Positions 35,676 to 43,510 are shown, numbered from the stretch's first letter. The stretch: 64,000 nt of DNA from Citromicrobium sp. UBA3494 (GCA_002377695.1 DFQH01000008.1:203460-267459), one strand, 5' to 3'. A program made the numbers and translations. The notes: generated by a model from the letters alone, not told the origin.

Positions 35676-36032
35676 TTGGCATTGAAACGGTACCTTTACC
35701 GGCTGCTCGGCTTCATCGCCGTGGCCCTCGGCGCGGTCGGTGCGGTTCTGCCGATCATGCCGACCGTGCCATTCCTGCTGCTGGCAGTGTTCTTCTTTGC
35801 CCGCTCCAGCCCGGAGCTGGAGCGCAAGATCCTCGACCACCCGCAATGGGGCTGGCAGGTGCGCGACTGGCGCGAACGGCGCGCCATCAATCGCCGCGCC
35901 AAGATCATGGCGATTGGCGCGATGGCGACCGGCGCGGTGGTCACGTACTTCACCCTGGGCCACCCGTGGTACTGGGTTTCGGTTGCCATCCTGGTGATCT
36001 GCGGCGCCTGGATCGCGACGCGTAACGAATAG
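35676..36032 (+). CDS. DUF454 (YbaN-like) inner-membrane protein
   Basis: This protein of about 118 residues matches the DUF454/YbaN family: RLLGFIAVALGAVGAVLPIMPTVPFLLLAVFFFARSSPELE followed by WRERRAINRRAK and two C-terminal membrane segments. Its function is unknown. The start is uncertain. TTG 35676 or TTG 35682 keep the normal N terminus; an ATG at 35646 lies inside sufE. It is 4 bases from the sufE stop, so translation is probably coupled. Confidence 0.8.
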   Translation: MALKRYLYRLLGFIAVALGAVGAVLPIMPTVPFLLLAVFFFARSSPELERKILDHPQWGWQVRDWRERRAINRRAKIMAIGAMATGAVVTYFTLGHPWYWVSVAILVICGAWIATRNE

Positions 36033-36057
36033 CGAGAGGGCGGCCAGGCTCGGCCGC

Positions 36058-36843
36058 TTACCGCCCGCTCGTATAATCTATCCGGATGCGTACCCAGCTT
36101 CCGATTTGTGGCTGGCCGCCGAGCATCGGTGGGCGAACCCGGAACTGCCATGCCGCGGCCAGGATGGCGCGGTTCATCATCGATCCTTGCGGATATTCGG
36201 CGATCGGCACGCAGTCGACCACGCGAAATTCCGGTGCTGTCTTGCACGCGATCAGGCCCCAGCCCGGTCCGCTCGCGGTAGAAAGGTATCCGGCCAGTTC
36301 GCTGTCGTCCGGTTCGCGGTACCAGCGCGCAGCGTAAAGCGGCTGCCCATTGGGCGCGTTGCCGACCACTTCGGAATCCTTGACCCCCGATCGCGCCCCG
36401 CTGTCGACCGGCCCGTAGACCTGCTTGGGCGCATCCGGCTGCGCCGGGCGCGGCGGTTGCCTGGACGCAGGCAGCTGAAATGGAGTCGTGATGATCGGCT
36501 CCCGCATCGGCGGTGTGGGCGCGACCTCGCGCTGGACAGCCTCGGAGCGCTCCATCTGCGGCTGGGAGGGGTCCGCTGGCTGCTCGGCTGGCGTCTCGGC
36601 GTCGCTCGGCTCCTGCTCGGCCTGCTCGCGATCTTCGGATGGCTCGCTGGCGGCCTTCAGATCGACCACGGTGAGGCTATCCGGTGCTGCCGCGGGCTTG
36701 TTGTAGGCGTTCAGCGTCAGCAGGAGGATCAGCAGGATCGCCTCGATCAGCAGCGCGGCGACAAGCCCGATCAGCCGCCGCCCGCGCTCGCTGCGCAGGG
36801 GCTCCAGCAGCGGGTGATCGGCAAGGGACTCGGTTTGGGGCAA
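36058..36843 (-). CDS. TonB-like envelope protein
   Basis: This 261-residue protein has a cytoplasmic N terminus, one membrane helix (LIGLVAALLIEAILLILLLTL), a long region rich in Pro, Glu and Gln, and a globular C-terminal domain ending WVRIRIDYTSGR. This is the layout of TonB, which transmits proton-motive force to outer-membrane receptors. The C-terminal domain is only distantly similar to TonB, and no exbB/exbD genes are near. It could instead be a TonB-derived protein with another role. Confidence 0.65.
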   Translation of the reverse strand: MPQTESLADHPLLEPLRSERGRRLIGLVAALLIEAILLILLLTLNAYNKPAAAPDSLTVVDLKAASEPSEDREQAEQEPSDAETPAEQPADPSQPQMERSEAVQREVAPTPPMREPIITTPFQLPASRQPPRPAQPDAPKQVYGPVDSGARSGVKDSEVVGNAPNGQPLYAARWYREPDDSELAGYLSTASGPGWGLIACKTAPEFRVVDCVPIAEYPQGSMMNRAILAAAWQFRVRPPMLGGQPQIGSWVRIRIDYTSGR

Positions 36844-36916
36844 CAGGCCTCAGGGCGGGAATGGCCCGGGCGCACGATGCGCTCCGGGGCGACTGGATAG
36901 GATCGCTGCGGCGAAG

Positions 36917-36938
36917 GGGCAAGCGAACCGGCTTGCCC
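36917..36938. terminator. Hairpin downstream of crtZ, upstream of TonB-like gene
   Basis: GGGCAAGC (36917-36924) and GCTTGCCC (36931-36938) form a perfect 8-bp stem with a 6-base loop. It lies 15 bases after the crtZ stop. There is no T run, so it may be a weak terminator or an RNA-stabilising hairpin. Confidence 0.4.
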
Positions 36939-36952
36939 GAGACCGCAACAGG

Positions 36953-37471
36953 TTACGCCCCCGCGCTCTCGCGCACCACCGCAATGCCCGCCTCTCGCTG
37001 GCGTTTCAGTTCCGCCTTCAGCTTGGCCGGATCACGCGCCCATACGAAGCCGAAGCTGACCCCGCCTTCCTTGCCGATGGTTGCATGGTGCAGCTTGTGC
37101 GACTGCACCAGCCGCTTGGCATAGCCGCGCTTGGGCACCCATTTGAAATAGCGCTGGTGCACCAGCCCATCGTGGATCAGCGAGTAGATCACGCCGTACA
37201 GCATCACGCCCAGGCCGATCCAGAAGGCGGGCTCCCACGCGGCGTCGCCCATCACGTAGGGGCTGCCGATGCAGAACAGCGCAATGCTGATTGCCGCGCC
37301 GACCACCGCGTACAGATCGTTCTTCTCGAACCGGTTGTCGTGCGGCTCGTGATGGTCGCGGTGCCAGCCCCAGCCGAAGCCGTGCATCACGTATTTGTGC
37401 ATCGCCCAGGCATAGAACTCCATGCCGACCAGCGTGACGGCGACGATTGCGATGATCTGCCACAGGCTCAT
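36953..37471 (-). CDS. crtZ: Beta-carotene hydroxylase
   Basis: This 172-residue membrane enzyme adds 3-hydroxyl groups to the beta-ionone rings of carotenoids. Histidine clusters that bind two irons are visible: MHKYVMHG, HRDHHEPH, and the later HDGLVHQRY and SHKLHHATIG. Four hydrophobic segments are present. It overlaps the ketolase gene by 4 bases, so ketolase and hydroxylase are made together and could yield astaxanthin or related ketoxanthophylls. Confidence 0.93.
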   Translation of the reverse strand: MSLWQIIAIVAVTLVGMEFYAWAMHKYVMHGFGWGWHRDHHEPHDNRFEKNDLYAVVGAAISIALFCIGSPYVMGDAAWEPAFWIGLGVMLYGVIYSLIHDGLVHQRYFKWVPKRGYAKRLVQSHKLHHATIGKEGGVSFGFVWARDPAKLKAELKRQREAGIAVVRESAGA

Positions 37472-38247
37472 GCCCCGGCCCCTTCTTCTACTTGCTGCGC
37501 ACCCGCCTTGCGGCGCGCCGAGGGCAGCGCCCACCAGGGCAGCTGCGGATATTGATGATGTTCCAGATGATAGCCGAAATGGAAGCATGTGAGAAAGCTT
37601 GCAAGCGTGCCGAATTCGTCGCTGCGCGCCTGGTGCCGGTCGACGAACGCATCATCCGCGTGGCGGTGCGGGCGGTAGGTGCCGAAATAGAACAGCTGCA
37701 GCGAGCTGGCGATGGCGGGCGCCGCGTAGAGCAGCAGAAGCTGCGGCACCGGCACATCCAGTGCCAGCCACAAGGTTACCACCACGCAGCTGACCCAGAT
37801 CAGCGATCCCAGCCCGAAATAGCGCCGCAGGAACGTGGCGTACCAGGGCCAGAAGGCGCGCGGGTTCTCCGCGTCGAAATCGGGGTCGCGCGCGGTCCCG
37901 GCATGGCGGTGATGCGCGAAATGCGCCTTGCGCAGCGATTCGAAGGAGAAGCCCGCGTACAGGAACAGCAGCACGGTGCCGATCGCGGCATTCGCGCGCG
38001 GCGATCCGGGCACCAGCGATCCGTGCATCGCATCGTGGCTGATGATGAACAGGCCGACCGACAGCCAGCACAGTACAAGAGCCATGGTCAGCGCCAGCGG
38101 CAGGCTCGCCCAGCTCAGTTCGAATACGAAGAGCGCATAGGCATGCAGGCAAACCCACCCGCCGAAGACGGCCAGCGCCAGCGCCAGCCCGATGATCGGC
38201 TGCCAGGTCGGGCCGGAGGCGGTGGGCATTGTCATGGGGAGGGTCAT
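37468..38247 (-). CDS. crtW: Beta-carotene ketolase
   Basis: This 259-residue membrane oxygenase adds 4-keto groups to beta-carotene rings. Its histidine motifs are ISHDAMHGS, KAHFAHHRHAG and HLEHHQYPQLPWW. Four hydrophobic segments are present. Several ATG codons lie near the start; 38247 is chosen as the first that is close to the family length, and 38235 or 38229 are alternatives. The thioesterase gene upstream is 38 bases away on the same strand. No lycopene cyclase or phytoene genes are nearby. Confidence 0.9.
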   Translation of the reverse strand: MTLPMTMPTASGPTWQPIIGLALALAVFGGWVCLHAYALFVFELSWASLPLALTMALVLCWLSVGLFIISHDAMHGSLVPGSPRANAAIGTVLLFLYAGFSFESLRKAHFAHHRHAGTARDPDFDAENPRAFWPWYATFLRRYFGLGSLIWVSCVVVTLWLALDVPVPQLLLLYAAPAIASSLQLFYFGTYRPHRHADDAFVDRHQARSDEFGTLASFLTCFHFGYHLEHHQYPQLPWWALPSARRKAGAQQVEEGAGA

Positions 38248-38285
38248 AGGCGCGCAATCGGGCGCGCGTAACCCGGTCCTTCGCA

Positions 38286-38714
38286 TCACCCTTCGTTCGG
38301 GGTGTCCGCGGCAGCTTCCGAACGGGCGAAGAAGTAGGAGGCAATTTCCTCTCCGATGCGGGCCGGCCGCAGGCTTTCCGCATCGATGCAGCACCAGCTG
38401 GACTTTACCTCGGCCAGCACTTCCCCGCCCCGCTCGATCACGGTGTGATAGAAGGCACGCGCGCCGCGCGTGCTTTCGAGCACGGTGCGCGCGATGATGT
38501 CGTCTTCGAGGAAAGCGGGCTTGCGGTAGGTAATCTCGTGCTTGAGCGCGACCCAGGCACGCTCCGCCACGGCTTCGGCAGGCGCGAATTTCTGCCAGTG
38601 CGCGAGCACCGCGTCCTGCACCCAGCCAAGATAGCGGGCATTGTTAACATGCCCCATGAAGTCGATATCGGCGGGCTTGATATCGATAGGATGCGAGAAG
38701 GGCTTTGCTGACAT
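38286..38714 (-). CDS. Acyl-CoA thioesterase (4HBT fold)
   Basis: This 142-residue hotdog-fold enzyme resembles YbgC/4-hydroxybenzoyl-CoA thioesterases, with the catalytic segment DIDFMGHVNNARYLGWVQDA. It would hydrolyse acyl-CoA; the natural substrate is unknown. It is the first gene of the minus-strand group with crtW and crtZ. A connection with carotenoid acylation is possible but not shown by the sequence. Confidence 0.83.
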   Translation of the reverse strand: MSAKPFSHPIDIKPADIDFMGHVNNARYLGWVQDAVLAHWQKFAPAEAVAERAWVALKHEITYRKPAFLEDDIIARTVLESTRGARAFYHTVIERGGEVLAEVKSSWCCIDAESLRPARIGEEIASYFFARSEAAADTPNEG

Positions 38715-38836
38715 ACGTGTAAATTAGACCATAAGTCCTTACATTACCATGACCAGCACGAAGCTTTTTCAGCATTTTTCGCAGTGGATGCGCACGCAGC
38801 TTGCAACGATTTCGCGGCCCATGCACTAGGACAGGC

Positions 38837-39019
38837 ATGAGCAAGAGCAACAAGAGCCTCTCCGGCGCGGCCATCGCCGCCGGTGCCGCAATCGGGTCCG
38901 CCGCCATCGCCGCCGGACTTCTGTATGTGACCAAGCGCCGCAAGGGCCCGGACGGCAAGGACGGGGAGACGCGCCAGTTGCCCCCCATTCCGTCGGGCGA
39001 AGACCCCCAGACGGACTAG
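38837..39019 (+). CDS. 60-residue single-span membrane protein
   Basis: This small protein has a lysine-rich start, one alanine/glycine-rich hydrophobic segment (AAIAAGAAIGSAAIAAGLLYV) and a charged tail KRRKGPDGKDGE. The ATG at 38837 follows an AGGACA site. It is divergent from the thioesterase and 86 bases upstream of the quinone oxidoreductase. It is not recognised as a known family. Function unknown. Confidence 0.5.
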   Translation: MSKSNKSLSGAAIAAGAAIGSAAIAAGLLYVTKRRKGPDGKDGETRQLPPIPSGEDPQTD

Positions 39020-39105
39020 GCCGACGGACGAGGCAGAATGATTGGGCCTGCCGGAGCCTACCTTTTCCGGCATTACCGTATGAAACGAATGAGGGAGGAC
39101 ACCCG

Positions 39106-40107
39106 ATGAAAGCCGTGCTGACCAAGGAAGTGGGCGGGCCCGAAACGGTTGTGGTGGAAAACATCGACACCCCCGCTCCCGGCAAGGGCGAAGTGCTGGT
39201 CGATGTCGCAGCCTGCGCGATCAACTACCCCGACACGCTGATGATTCGCGATCTCTACCAGTTCAAGCCGGAGCGCCCCTATTCACCCGGCGGCGAAATC
39301 TCCGGCACGATTTCCGCGATCGGCGAAGGCGTGGAAGGCTGGCAGGTCGGCGACCGCGTCCTCTCGGGCATCGGCAGCGGTGGCCTGCGCGAACAGGTCG
39401 CAGTCGAGGCCGGTCGGCTGTTCAAGGTGCCCGAGGGGATCGACCTGGTCGAATCCTCGGCCCTGCTGATGACCTATGGCACCATGATCCACGCGCTGAA
39501 GGATCGCGGCGATATCAAGCCGGGCGACACCGTGCTCGTGCTCGGTGCTGCGGGCGGCGTAGGCCTTGCCTCGATCGAACTGGCCAAGGCGTACGGCGCG
39601 AAGGTTGTCGCGGCGGTCTCCAGCGAGGAAAAAGCCAGGGTCGCCAAGGATGCAGGCGCGGACGAAACGGTCGTTTACGAGCGCGCCCCGTTCGACAAGG
39701 ATGCCTCCAAGAAACTCGCGGGCGATTTCAAGAATGCGGTCGGCCCCAACGGTGCGGACATCGTGGTCGATATCGTCGGCGGCGACTATTCGGAGCCCGC
39801 CCTGCGCTCGATCGCATGGGAAGGCCGCTTCCTGGTGATCGGCTTCCCGGCGGGGATCGCCAAGATGCCGCTCAACCTCACGCTTCTGAAAAGCTGCGAC
39901 ATTCGCGGCGTGTTCTGGGGCGCCTTCGCCGCTCGCGAACCCCAGCGCAACGCGCAGAACATCGCCGAGCTGTTCGAGTTCTGGAAAGACGGCAAGATCA
40001 GCCCGCAGATCAGCGAAACCTTCAGCCTCGACGATGCCGGCAAGGCGATCGAGAAGCTCGACAACCGGCAGGCAATCGGCAAGCTGGTCGTGGTGATGGA
40101 CAAGTAG
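39106..40107 (+). CDS. NADPH:quinone oxidoreductase family protein (zinc-free MDR)
   Basis: This 333-residue protein belongs to the medium-chain dehydrogenase/reductase superfamily, in the quinone oxidoreductase branch that lacks zinc ligands. The nucleotide-binding motif is LVLGAAGGVGLASIELAK, and the N-terminal YPDTLMIRDLYQFKP replaces the zinc site of alcohol dehydrogenases. It would reduce quinones or related enones with NADPH. A strong GAGGGAGG site precedes the ATG. Confidence 0.88.
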   Translation: MKAVLTKEVGGPETVVVENIDTPAPGKGEVLVDVAACAINYPDTLMIRDLYQFKPERPYSPGGEISGTISAIGEGVEGWQVGDRVLSGIGSGGLREQVAVEAGRLFKVPEGIDLVESSALLMTYGTMIHALKDRGDIKPGDTVLVLGAAGGVGLASIELAKAYGAKVVAAVSSEEKARVAKDAGADETVVYERAPFDKDASKKLAGDFKNAVGPNGADIVVDIVGGDYSEPALRSIAWEGRFLVIGFPAGIAKMPLNLTLLKSCDIRGVFWGAFAAREPQRNAQNIAELFEFWKDGKISPQISETFSLDDAGKAIEKLDNRQAIGKLVVVMDK

Positions 40108-40195
40108 CAGCTCGCTTGCCGCAGGCGCGAGGCGCGCCTATCTCGGCGGCAGGATACAGCCACGCCCGCGTGGCATACGAAAAGGCAGCAGGACA

Positions 40196-40519
40196 ATGAC
40201 CGATTTCAACGATCGCCGACGCGGCGAAGAAGCCAAATATGCAATGGACGAAGAAACCGCGTTCAAGGTGGCTGCGCGCCGCAACCGCCTGCTGGGCGAG
40301 TGGGCGGCGGACCTGATGAACCTGACCGAGGAAGAGACCGACAGCTACCGCAAGGCAGTGGTCCAGGCCGATTTCGAGGAAGCGGGCGACGAGGATGTGA
40401 TCCGCAAGGTGCTGGGCGATCTCACCGCAGCAAGCTGCGATGTGGACGAAGCCGCCGTGCGCGCCAAGCTCGCCGAGTGCGAGGTCGAGGCACGGCGTCA
40501 GCTGATCGGCGGGGCCTGA
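40196..40519 (+). CDS. DUF1476 protein, zeta-type F1-ATPase inhibitor
   Basis: This 107-residue soluble protein belongs to DUF1476. In Paracoccus and other alphaproteobacteria this family is the zeta subunit, which blocks ATP hydrolysis by F1Fo-ATPase. The N-terminal inhibitory region MTDFNDRRRGEEAKYAMDEE and the RRNRLLGEWAADLM helix match. It is 4 bases upstream of the bolA-like gene. In free-living relatives the inhibitory activity can be weak, so its strength here is not known. Confidence 0.9.
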   Translation: MTDFNDRRRGEEAKYAMDEETAFKVAARRNRLLGEWAADLMNLTEEETDSYRKAVVQADFEEAGDEDVIRKVLGDLTAASCDVDEAAVRAKLAECEVEARRQLIGGA

Positions 40520-40523
40520 TCCC

Positions 40524-40757
40524 ATGCCAATGCAGGCGAGCGAAATCGAGGAAATGATCAAGGCCGCCCTGCCCGGCGCAGAAGTCGAAATGCGCGACCT
40601 TGCCGGGGATAACGACCACTGGGCGGCCAAGGTCATCGCTCCGCAATTCGCGGGCAAGAGCCGCGTGCAGCAGCACAAGTTGGTGTACGAGGCGCTGGAC
40701 GGGAAGATGGGCGGCGTCCTCCACGCCTTGCAACTCACCACCGAGCCTCCCAAGTGA
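40524..40757 (+). CDS. BolA family protein
   Basis: This 77-residue protein has the BolA fold, with the conserved HKLVYEALDG segment and the class-II-type histidine. BolA proteins pair with monothiol glutaredoxins to hold or transfer [2Fe-2S] clusters. The gene is 35 bases upstream of the glutaredoxin gene, which supports that partnership here. It may have ATG 40524 or the ATG two codons later as its start. Confidence 0.9.
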   Translation: MPMQASEIEEMIKAALPGAEVEMRDLAGDNDHWAAKVIAPQFAGKSRVQQHKLVYEALDGKMGGVLHALQLTTEPPK

Positions 40758-40792
40758 TTGTCCGTACCTAAAGAAACGGCGGTTTATTACTC

Positions 40793-41122
40793 ATGGCAGA
40801 TACCAAAGAACGCATCTCCGGCATTGTCGGCGAGAACGAGGTCGTCCTTTTCATGAAGGGCACGCCCCTGTTTCCGCAGTGCGGCTTTTCGAGCCGTGCG
40901 GTGCACATACTCGACCATTGCGGCGTGACGTACGAAAGCGTCGACGTGCTGCAGGACATGGAAATCCGCCAGGGCATCAAGGCCTATTCGGACTGGCCCA
41001 CGATCCCCCAGCTTTATGTGCAGGGCGAATTCGTCGGCGGGTCCGACATCATGACCGAAATGTTCGAAGCCGGCGAACTGCAGCAGATGTTCACCGACAA
41101 GGGCGTGAAAACCGCCGACTGA
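40793..41122 (+). CDS. grxD: Monothiol glutaredoxin (Grx4/GrxD type)
   Basis: This 109-residue protein has the CGFS active site at residues 30-33 and the glutathione-binding residues in DWPTIPQLYVQGEFVGGSDI. It carries [2Fe-2S] clusters and works with BolA, encoded just upstream. The zeta-BolA-glutaredoxin order suggests a plus-strand operon. A strong hairpin overlaps the region right after the stop. Confidence 0.94.
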   Translation: MADTKERISGIVGENEVVLFMKGTPLFPQCGFSSRAVHILDHCGVTYESVDVLQDMEIRQGIKAYSDWPTIPQLYVQGEFVGGSDIMTEMFEAGELQQMFTDKGVKTAD

Positions 41123-41125
41123 TTT

Positions 41126-41157
41126 CCCGAGAGGCTTGGGGGGACATGCCTCTCGGG
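41126..41157 (+). terminator. Strong hairpin just after grxD
   Basis: CCCGAGAGGC (41126-41135) and GCCTCTCGGG (41148-41157) form a perfect 10-bp stem with a 12-base loop, starting 3 bases after the stop. No T run follows. A second, slightly imperfect 12-bp hairpin lies at 41171-41203. The pair may end transcription with help from Rho or protect the 3' end. Confidence 0.5.
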
Positions 41158-41348
41158 ATGGGACTTCGGGGAGGCGGAGCCGGGAGACTATCGGCCCCGC
41201 CTCGTAACGAAGATCAGGGATGCCCGCTCTTATGCATCCCCCGTGCCAAATTTGACATCTGGCGAATTTTCGCGGTTCAGGATGGTTAAGGCCGAAAACC
41301 GGCGGGGCACGATTGTAAGAAATCCCGACAGCAGGCGAGGTCCGCAGG

Positions 41349-42137
41349 GTGGCTGAACAGGAAACGGACAAGGCGAAGGCTGCGCAGGGCATTCCGGCCG
41401 CGACCGTCGTGATCTTCCGTACGGCACCCGATGGCGGCCCCCCGCAGATCCTGATGCAGGTCCGCTCCCGTTCGCTCGCCTTCGCAGGCGGGATGGCGGT
41501 GTTTCCCGGCGGCCGGATCGACGAGAGCGACAGGGTTCTTGCCGAAAGCGCGGGCCTGACGGATCGAGACGAAGCGGCGCACCGGATTGCCGCCATCCGC
41601 GAAACGCTGGAGGAAACCGGTCTGGCGCTGGGCCTCACCGGTACGATCGACGCGGAGCGGGCTGCACAGGCGCGCAACATGCTCGACAAGGAAGGCGCGC
41701 TTTCCCCAGTGCTGCGGCATTTCGACTGGCAGCTTGCTCTGGCCGATCTGGTGCCCTTCGCCCGGTGGTTTCCCCAGAACGAGCGTTTGTCGCGGGTCTT
41801 CGATACACGCTTCTATCTCGCCAATCTGGGGACCGGCGCGGTCGACATCGCTGTCGATGCGCAGGAAAACACGCACCTGTTCTGGACCAGCGCGGCCGAG
41901 GCGCTGCGTTCAGCCGACGAAGGCAAGATCGACGTGATCTTCCCCACCCGCCGCAATCTGGAGCGGCTCGCCCCTTTCGCCAGCTTCGAAGAGGCCCGCG
42001 CACATGCGGAGGCGACACCGGTGCAGACGATCATTCCATGGGTCGAGAAAAGCCCTCAGGGGCGCTTCCTGTGCATCCCGGGCGACGCTGGCTACCCCGT
42101 GACCTCCGTGAGGCTGGACGAAGCCAAACGCGGCTGA
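41349..42137 (+). CDS. Nudix hydrolase (long form)
   Basis: This 262-residue protein has a Nudix box that is spread by an insertion: GGRIDESDR near residue 55 and RIAAIRETLEETGLALG near 75-92. This split form is typical of Nudix proteins that act on CoA or related substrates (NUDT19-like). The substrate cannot be read from the sequence. The start is GTG 41349, preceded by GCGAGG. A terminator follows the gene. Confidence 0.82.
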   Translation: MAEQETDKAKAAQGIPAATVVIFRTAPDGGPPQILMQVRSRSLAFAGGMAVFPGGRIDESDRVLAESAGLTDRDEAAHRIAAIRETLEETGLALGLTGTIDAERAAQARNMLDKEGALSPVLRHFDWQLALADLVPFARWFPQNERLSRVFDTRFYLANLGTGAVDIAVDAQENTHLFWTSAAEALRSADEGKIDVIFPTRRNLERLAPFASFEEARAHAEATPVQTIIPWVEKSPQGRFLCIPGDAGYPVTSVRLDEAKRG

Positions 42138-42210
42138 AGAGGCATCCGGCGCCTTCGCTCCGCCCCGACGCTTTGCGTCCGAAGTTCGAACCTTCCCGGG
42201 ACCCAGAATC

Positions 42211-42246
42211 AAAAAACCCCGGTACCCTTGCGGGCCCGGGGCTTTT
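42211..42246. terminator. Bidirectional intrinsic terminator
   Basis: CCCCGG (42217-42222) and CCGGGG (42236-42241) form the stem, with A6 on the left and T5 on the right. It serves both the plus-strand Nudix gene and the minus-strand tRNA. Confidence 0.8.
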
Positions 42247-42249
42247 TAA

Positions 42250-42326
42250 TGGCGCGCCCGAAAGGATTCGAACCTCTGACCCCCAGATTCGTAGTCTGGT
42301 GCTCTATCCAGCTGAGCTACGGGCGC
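42250..42326 (-). tRNA. tRNA-Arg (anticodon ACG)
   Basis: The minus strand folds as a 77-base tRNA with a genomically encoded CCA. The acceptor stem is GCGCCCG pairing with CGGGCGC, the D arm contains AGCTCAGCTGGATAGAGC, and the anticodon stem-loop is CCAGA-CTACGAA-TCTGG. The T arm contains GGTTCGAATCC. The anticodon ACG reads CGN arginine codons after its first base is converted to inosine. Confidence 0.97.
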
Positions 42327-42339
42327 GCGTGAGGCGCCG

Positions 42340-42368
42340 CACATAGGCAGGGTGCCGGGACATGGCAA
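42340..42368 (-). promoter_or_regulatory. Putative promoter of tRNA-Arg
   Basis: On the minus strand TTGCCA (42368-42363) and TATGTG (42345-42340) are separated by 17 bases. The start would fall about 6 bases before the tRNA. Confidence 0.5.
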
Positions 42369-42398
42369 TGCCTTTGTCGCAGAAATGAAGGTTTTCTC

Positions 42399-42417
42399 GA
42401 AAAATCGACGATTTTTC
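42399..42417. terminator. Perfect 9-bp palindrome after mutT-like gene
   Basis: GAAAAATCG (42399-42407) and CGATTTTTC (42409-42417) form an exact inverted repeat around one base. It lies 17 bases after the stop of the minus-strand Nudix gene. The T-rich right arm suggests a terminator, but the stem has few GC pairs, so a protein-binding site is also possible. Confidence 0.4.
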
Positions 42418-42434
42418 CCATAGCGCCTGCCCCC

Positions 42435-42854
42435 TCACCCGAAAAAGCGGGCGCAAAGCTGCCGGTCCAGCGGTGGCTTTTCCAGCTGCGCAATCCGCTG
42501 GGGCTCGAACCAATGCCACTCCCCGCCCTCGCGCGAGATGGGCCGACCGCTCCAACTGGGGCAATGATACAGCAGCAGCAGGATCGGCCGTGCCCGTGTG
42601 TCGCCGCACGGATCGTCTGCGGCAAAGGCCGCCTCGCGCATCGCCCCGGGATCGAGCAACAGGCCGCACTCTTCCTCGATCTCTCGCACCAGAGCCGCGC
42701 GCGCACCCTCGCCCGCGTCGATCTTGCCGCCGGGAAACTCCCACAGCCCGGCGTGCGCCTTCCCCTCCGGGCGTCGGTGCATGAGCCACCGGCCATCGCC
42801 ATCCGGGCCGATCGCGGCGGCCACCACGGGCAGGTATGTCGGATTACTTTCCAC
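42435..42854 (-). CDS. MutT-type Nudix hydrolase
   Basis: This 139-residue protein has a complete Nudix box, GGKIDAGEGARAALVREIEEECGLLL, near residues 42-67. The start VVAAAIGPDGDGRWLMHRRPEGKAHAGLWEFPGG is typical of MutT-like 8-oxo-dGTP diphosphatases, which keep oxidised guanine out of DNA. Other Nudix substrates cannot be excluded. The start is GTG 42854. The gene is divergent from the pilin genes. Confidence 0.85.
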   Translation of the reverse strand: MESNPTYLPVVAAAIGPDGDGRWLMHRRPEGKAHAGLWEFPGGKIDAGEGARAALVREIEEECGLLLDPGAMREAAFAADDPCGDTRARPILLLLYHCPSWSGRPISREGGEWHWFEPQRIAQLEKPPLDRQLCARFFG

Positions 42855-42868
42855 GTTCGGCCCTCGAC

Positions 42869-42883
42869 TTTACGGCTGTTTAA
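42869..42883 (+). promoter_or_regulatory. Possible CtrA-type site upstream of pilin gene
   Basis: TTTA (42869-42872), seven bases, TTAA (42880-42883) followed by CC resembles the CtrA consensus TTAA-N7-TTAA with one mismatch. It lies 83 bases upstream of the first pilin start. A weaker relative, CTTA-N7-TTAACC, precedes the second pilin at 43159-43175. Confidence 0.35.
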
Positions 42884-42965
42884 CCCTGATTTGCGACAAG
42901 GCACCAGCAGCGGGAGCCGACGTGCCTTCCAGACTGCGCGGTTCGCAGTCTGCGGGGGGCTTTCG

Positions 42966-43163
42966 ATGAAACGGTTCTGGATACGGCTCGGCCGCGACGA
43001 GATCGGCGCAACAGCCGTCGAATACGGCCTCATTCTCGCCTTCGTATTCCTTGCGATGGTGGGTGCGGTCGGCAGCTTTTCCAATCAGGTCATCAACACC
43101 TGGGATACCGTGACCGACACTTCAAAGGAAGCCGTCGAACAGAGCCGATCCCGCGCAACTTAG
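42966..43163 (+). CDS. Flp-type type IVb pilin, paralogue 1
   Basis: This 65-residue prepilin has the class IVb pattern: a short basic leader, then GATAVEYGLILAFVFLAMVGAV. Cleavage by the TadV-type peptidase is expected after Gly14, before Ala, with the conserved Glu and Tyr at +4/+5. The mature pilin would be exported by a Tad system, none of which is in the window. It has a longer tail than the second copy, ending in SRSRAT. Confidence 0.85.
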   Translation: MKRFWIRLGRDEIGATAVEYGLILAFVFLAMVGAVGSFSNQVINTWDTVTDTSKEAVEQSRSRAT

Positions 43164-43256
43164 GGTTTCTTAACCTCTGGGCTCTAGACCGGCACGAGCT
43201 CTATTCCAGGGGACATGGACAGAGCCGGGTAACGAAGACGAAACAGGAGACCGACA

Positions 43257-43439
43257 ATGAAATTCTTCAACGAACTGCTGAACGACGAACAGGGCGCGAC
43301 CGCCATCGAATACGGTCTGATCGCCGCTCTTATCGCCGTCGCCGCGATCACCGCGATGGGCAGCCTCGGCAACCAGCTGGGCAACACCTTCGGCGAAGTG
43401 AAGACCAAGATGGCGAACGAAGAGGCCAGCGGCAGCTAA
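43257..43439 (+). CDS. Flp-type type IVb pilin, paralogue 2
   Basis: This 60-residue prepilin has the leader MKFFNELLNDEQG, then ATAIEYGLIAALIAVAAITAM, the classic Flp signature. It is probably the major pilin. A good GGAGA site precedes the ATG, and an intrinsic terminator follows 41 bases after the stop. The two pilin genes are 93 bases apart and may be expressed separately. Confidence 0.92.
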   Translation: MKFFNELLNDEQGATAIEYGLIAALIAVAAITAMGSLGNQLGNTFGEVKTKMANEEASGS

Positions 43440-43480
43440 AAAGCGGCTGAGATCAACTCGCTTCACAGCGAAACACGAAA

Positions 43481-43510
43481 ACGGCGGGGAAGCGATTCCC
43501 CGCCGTTTTT
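43481..43510. terminator. Intrinsic terminator after pilin gene
   Basis: ACGGCGGGGA (43481-43490) pairs with TTCCCCGCCGT (from 43496), and T5 follows. The four A residues on the other side allow it to serve the convergent protease gene too. Confidence 0.85.

Noticed and set aside
42513..42965. A longer plus-strand frame leading into the first pilin
   Set aside because: The upstream part is antisense to the mutT-like gene. The prepilin leader and the ATG at 42966 define the true start.
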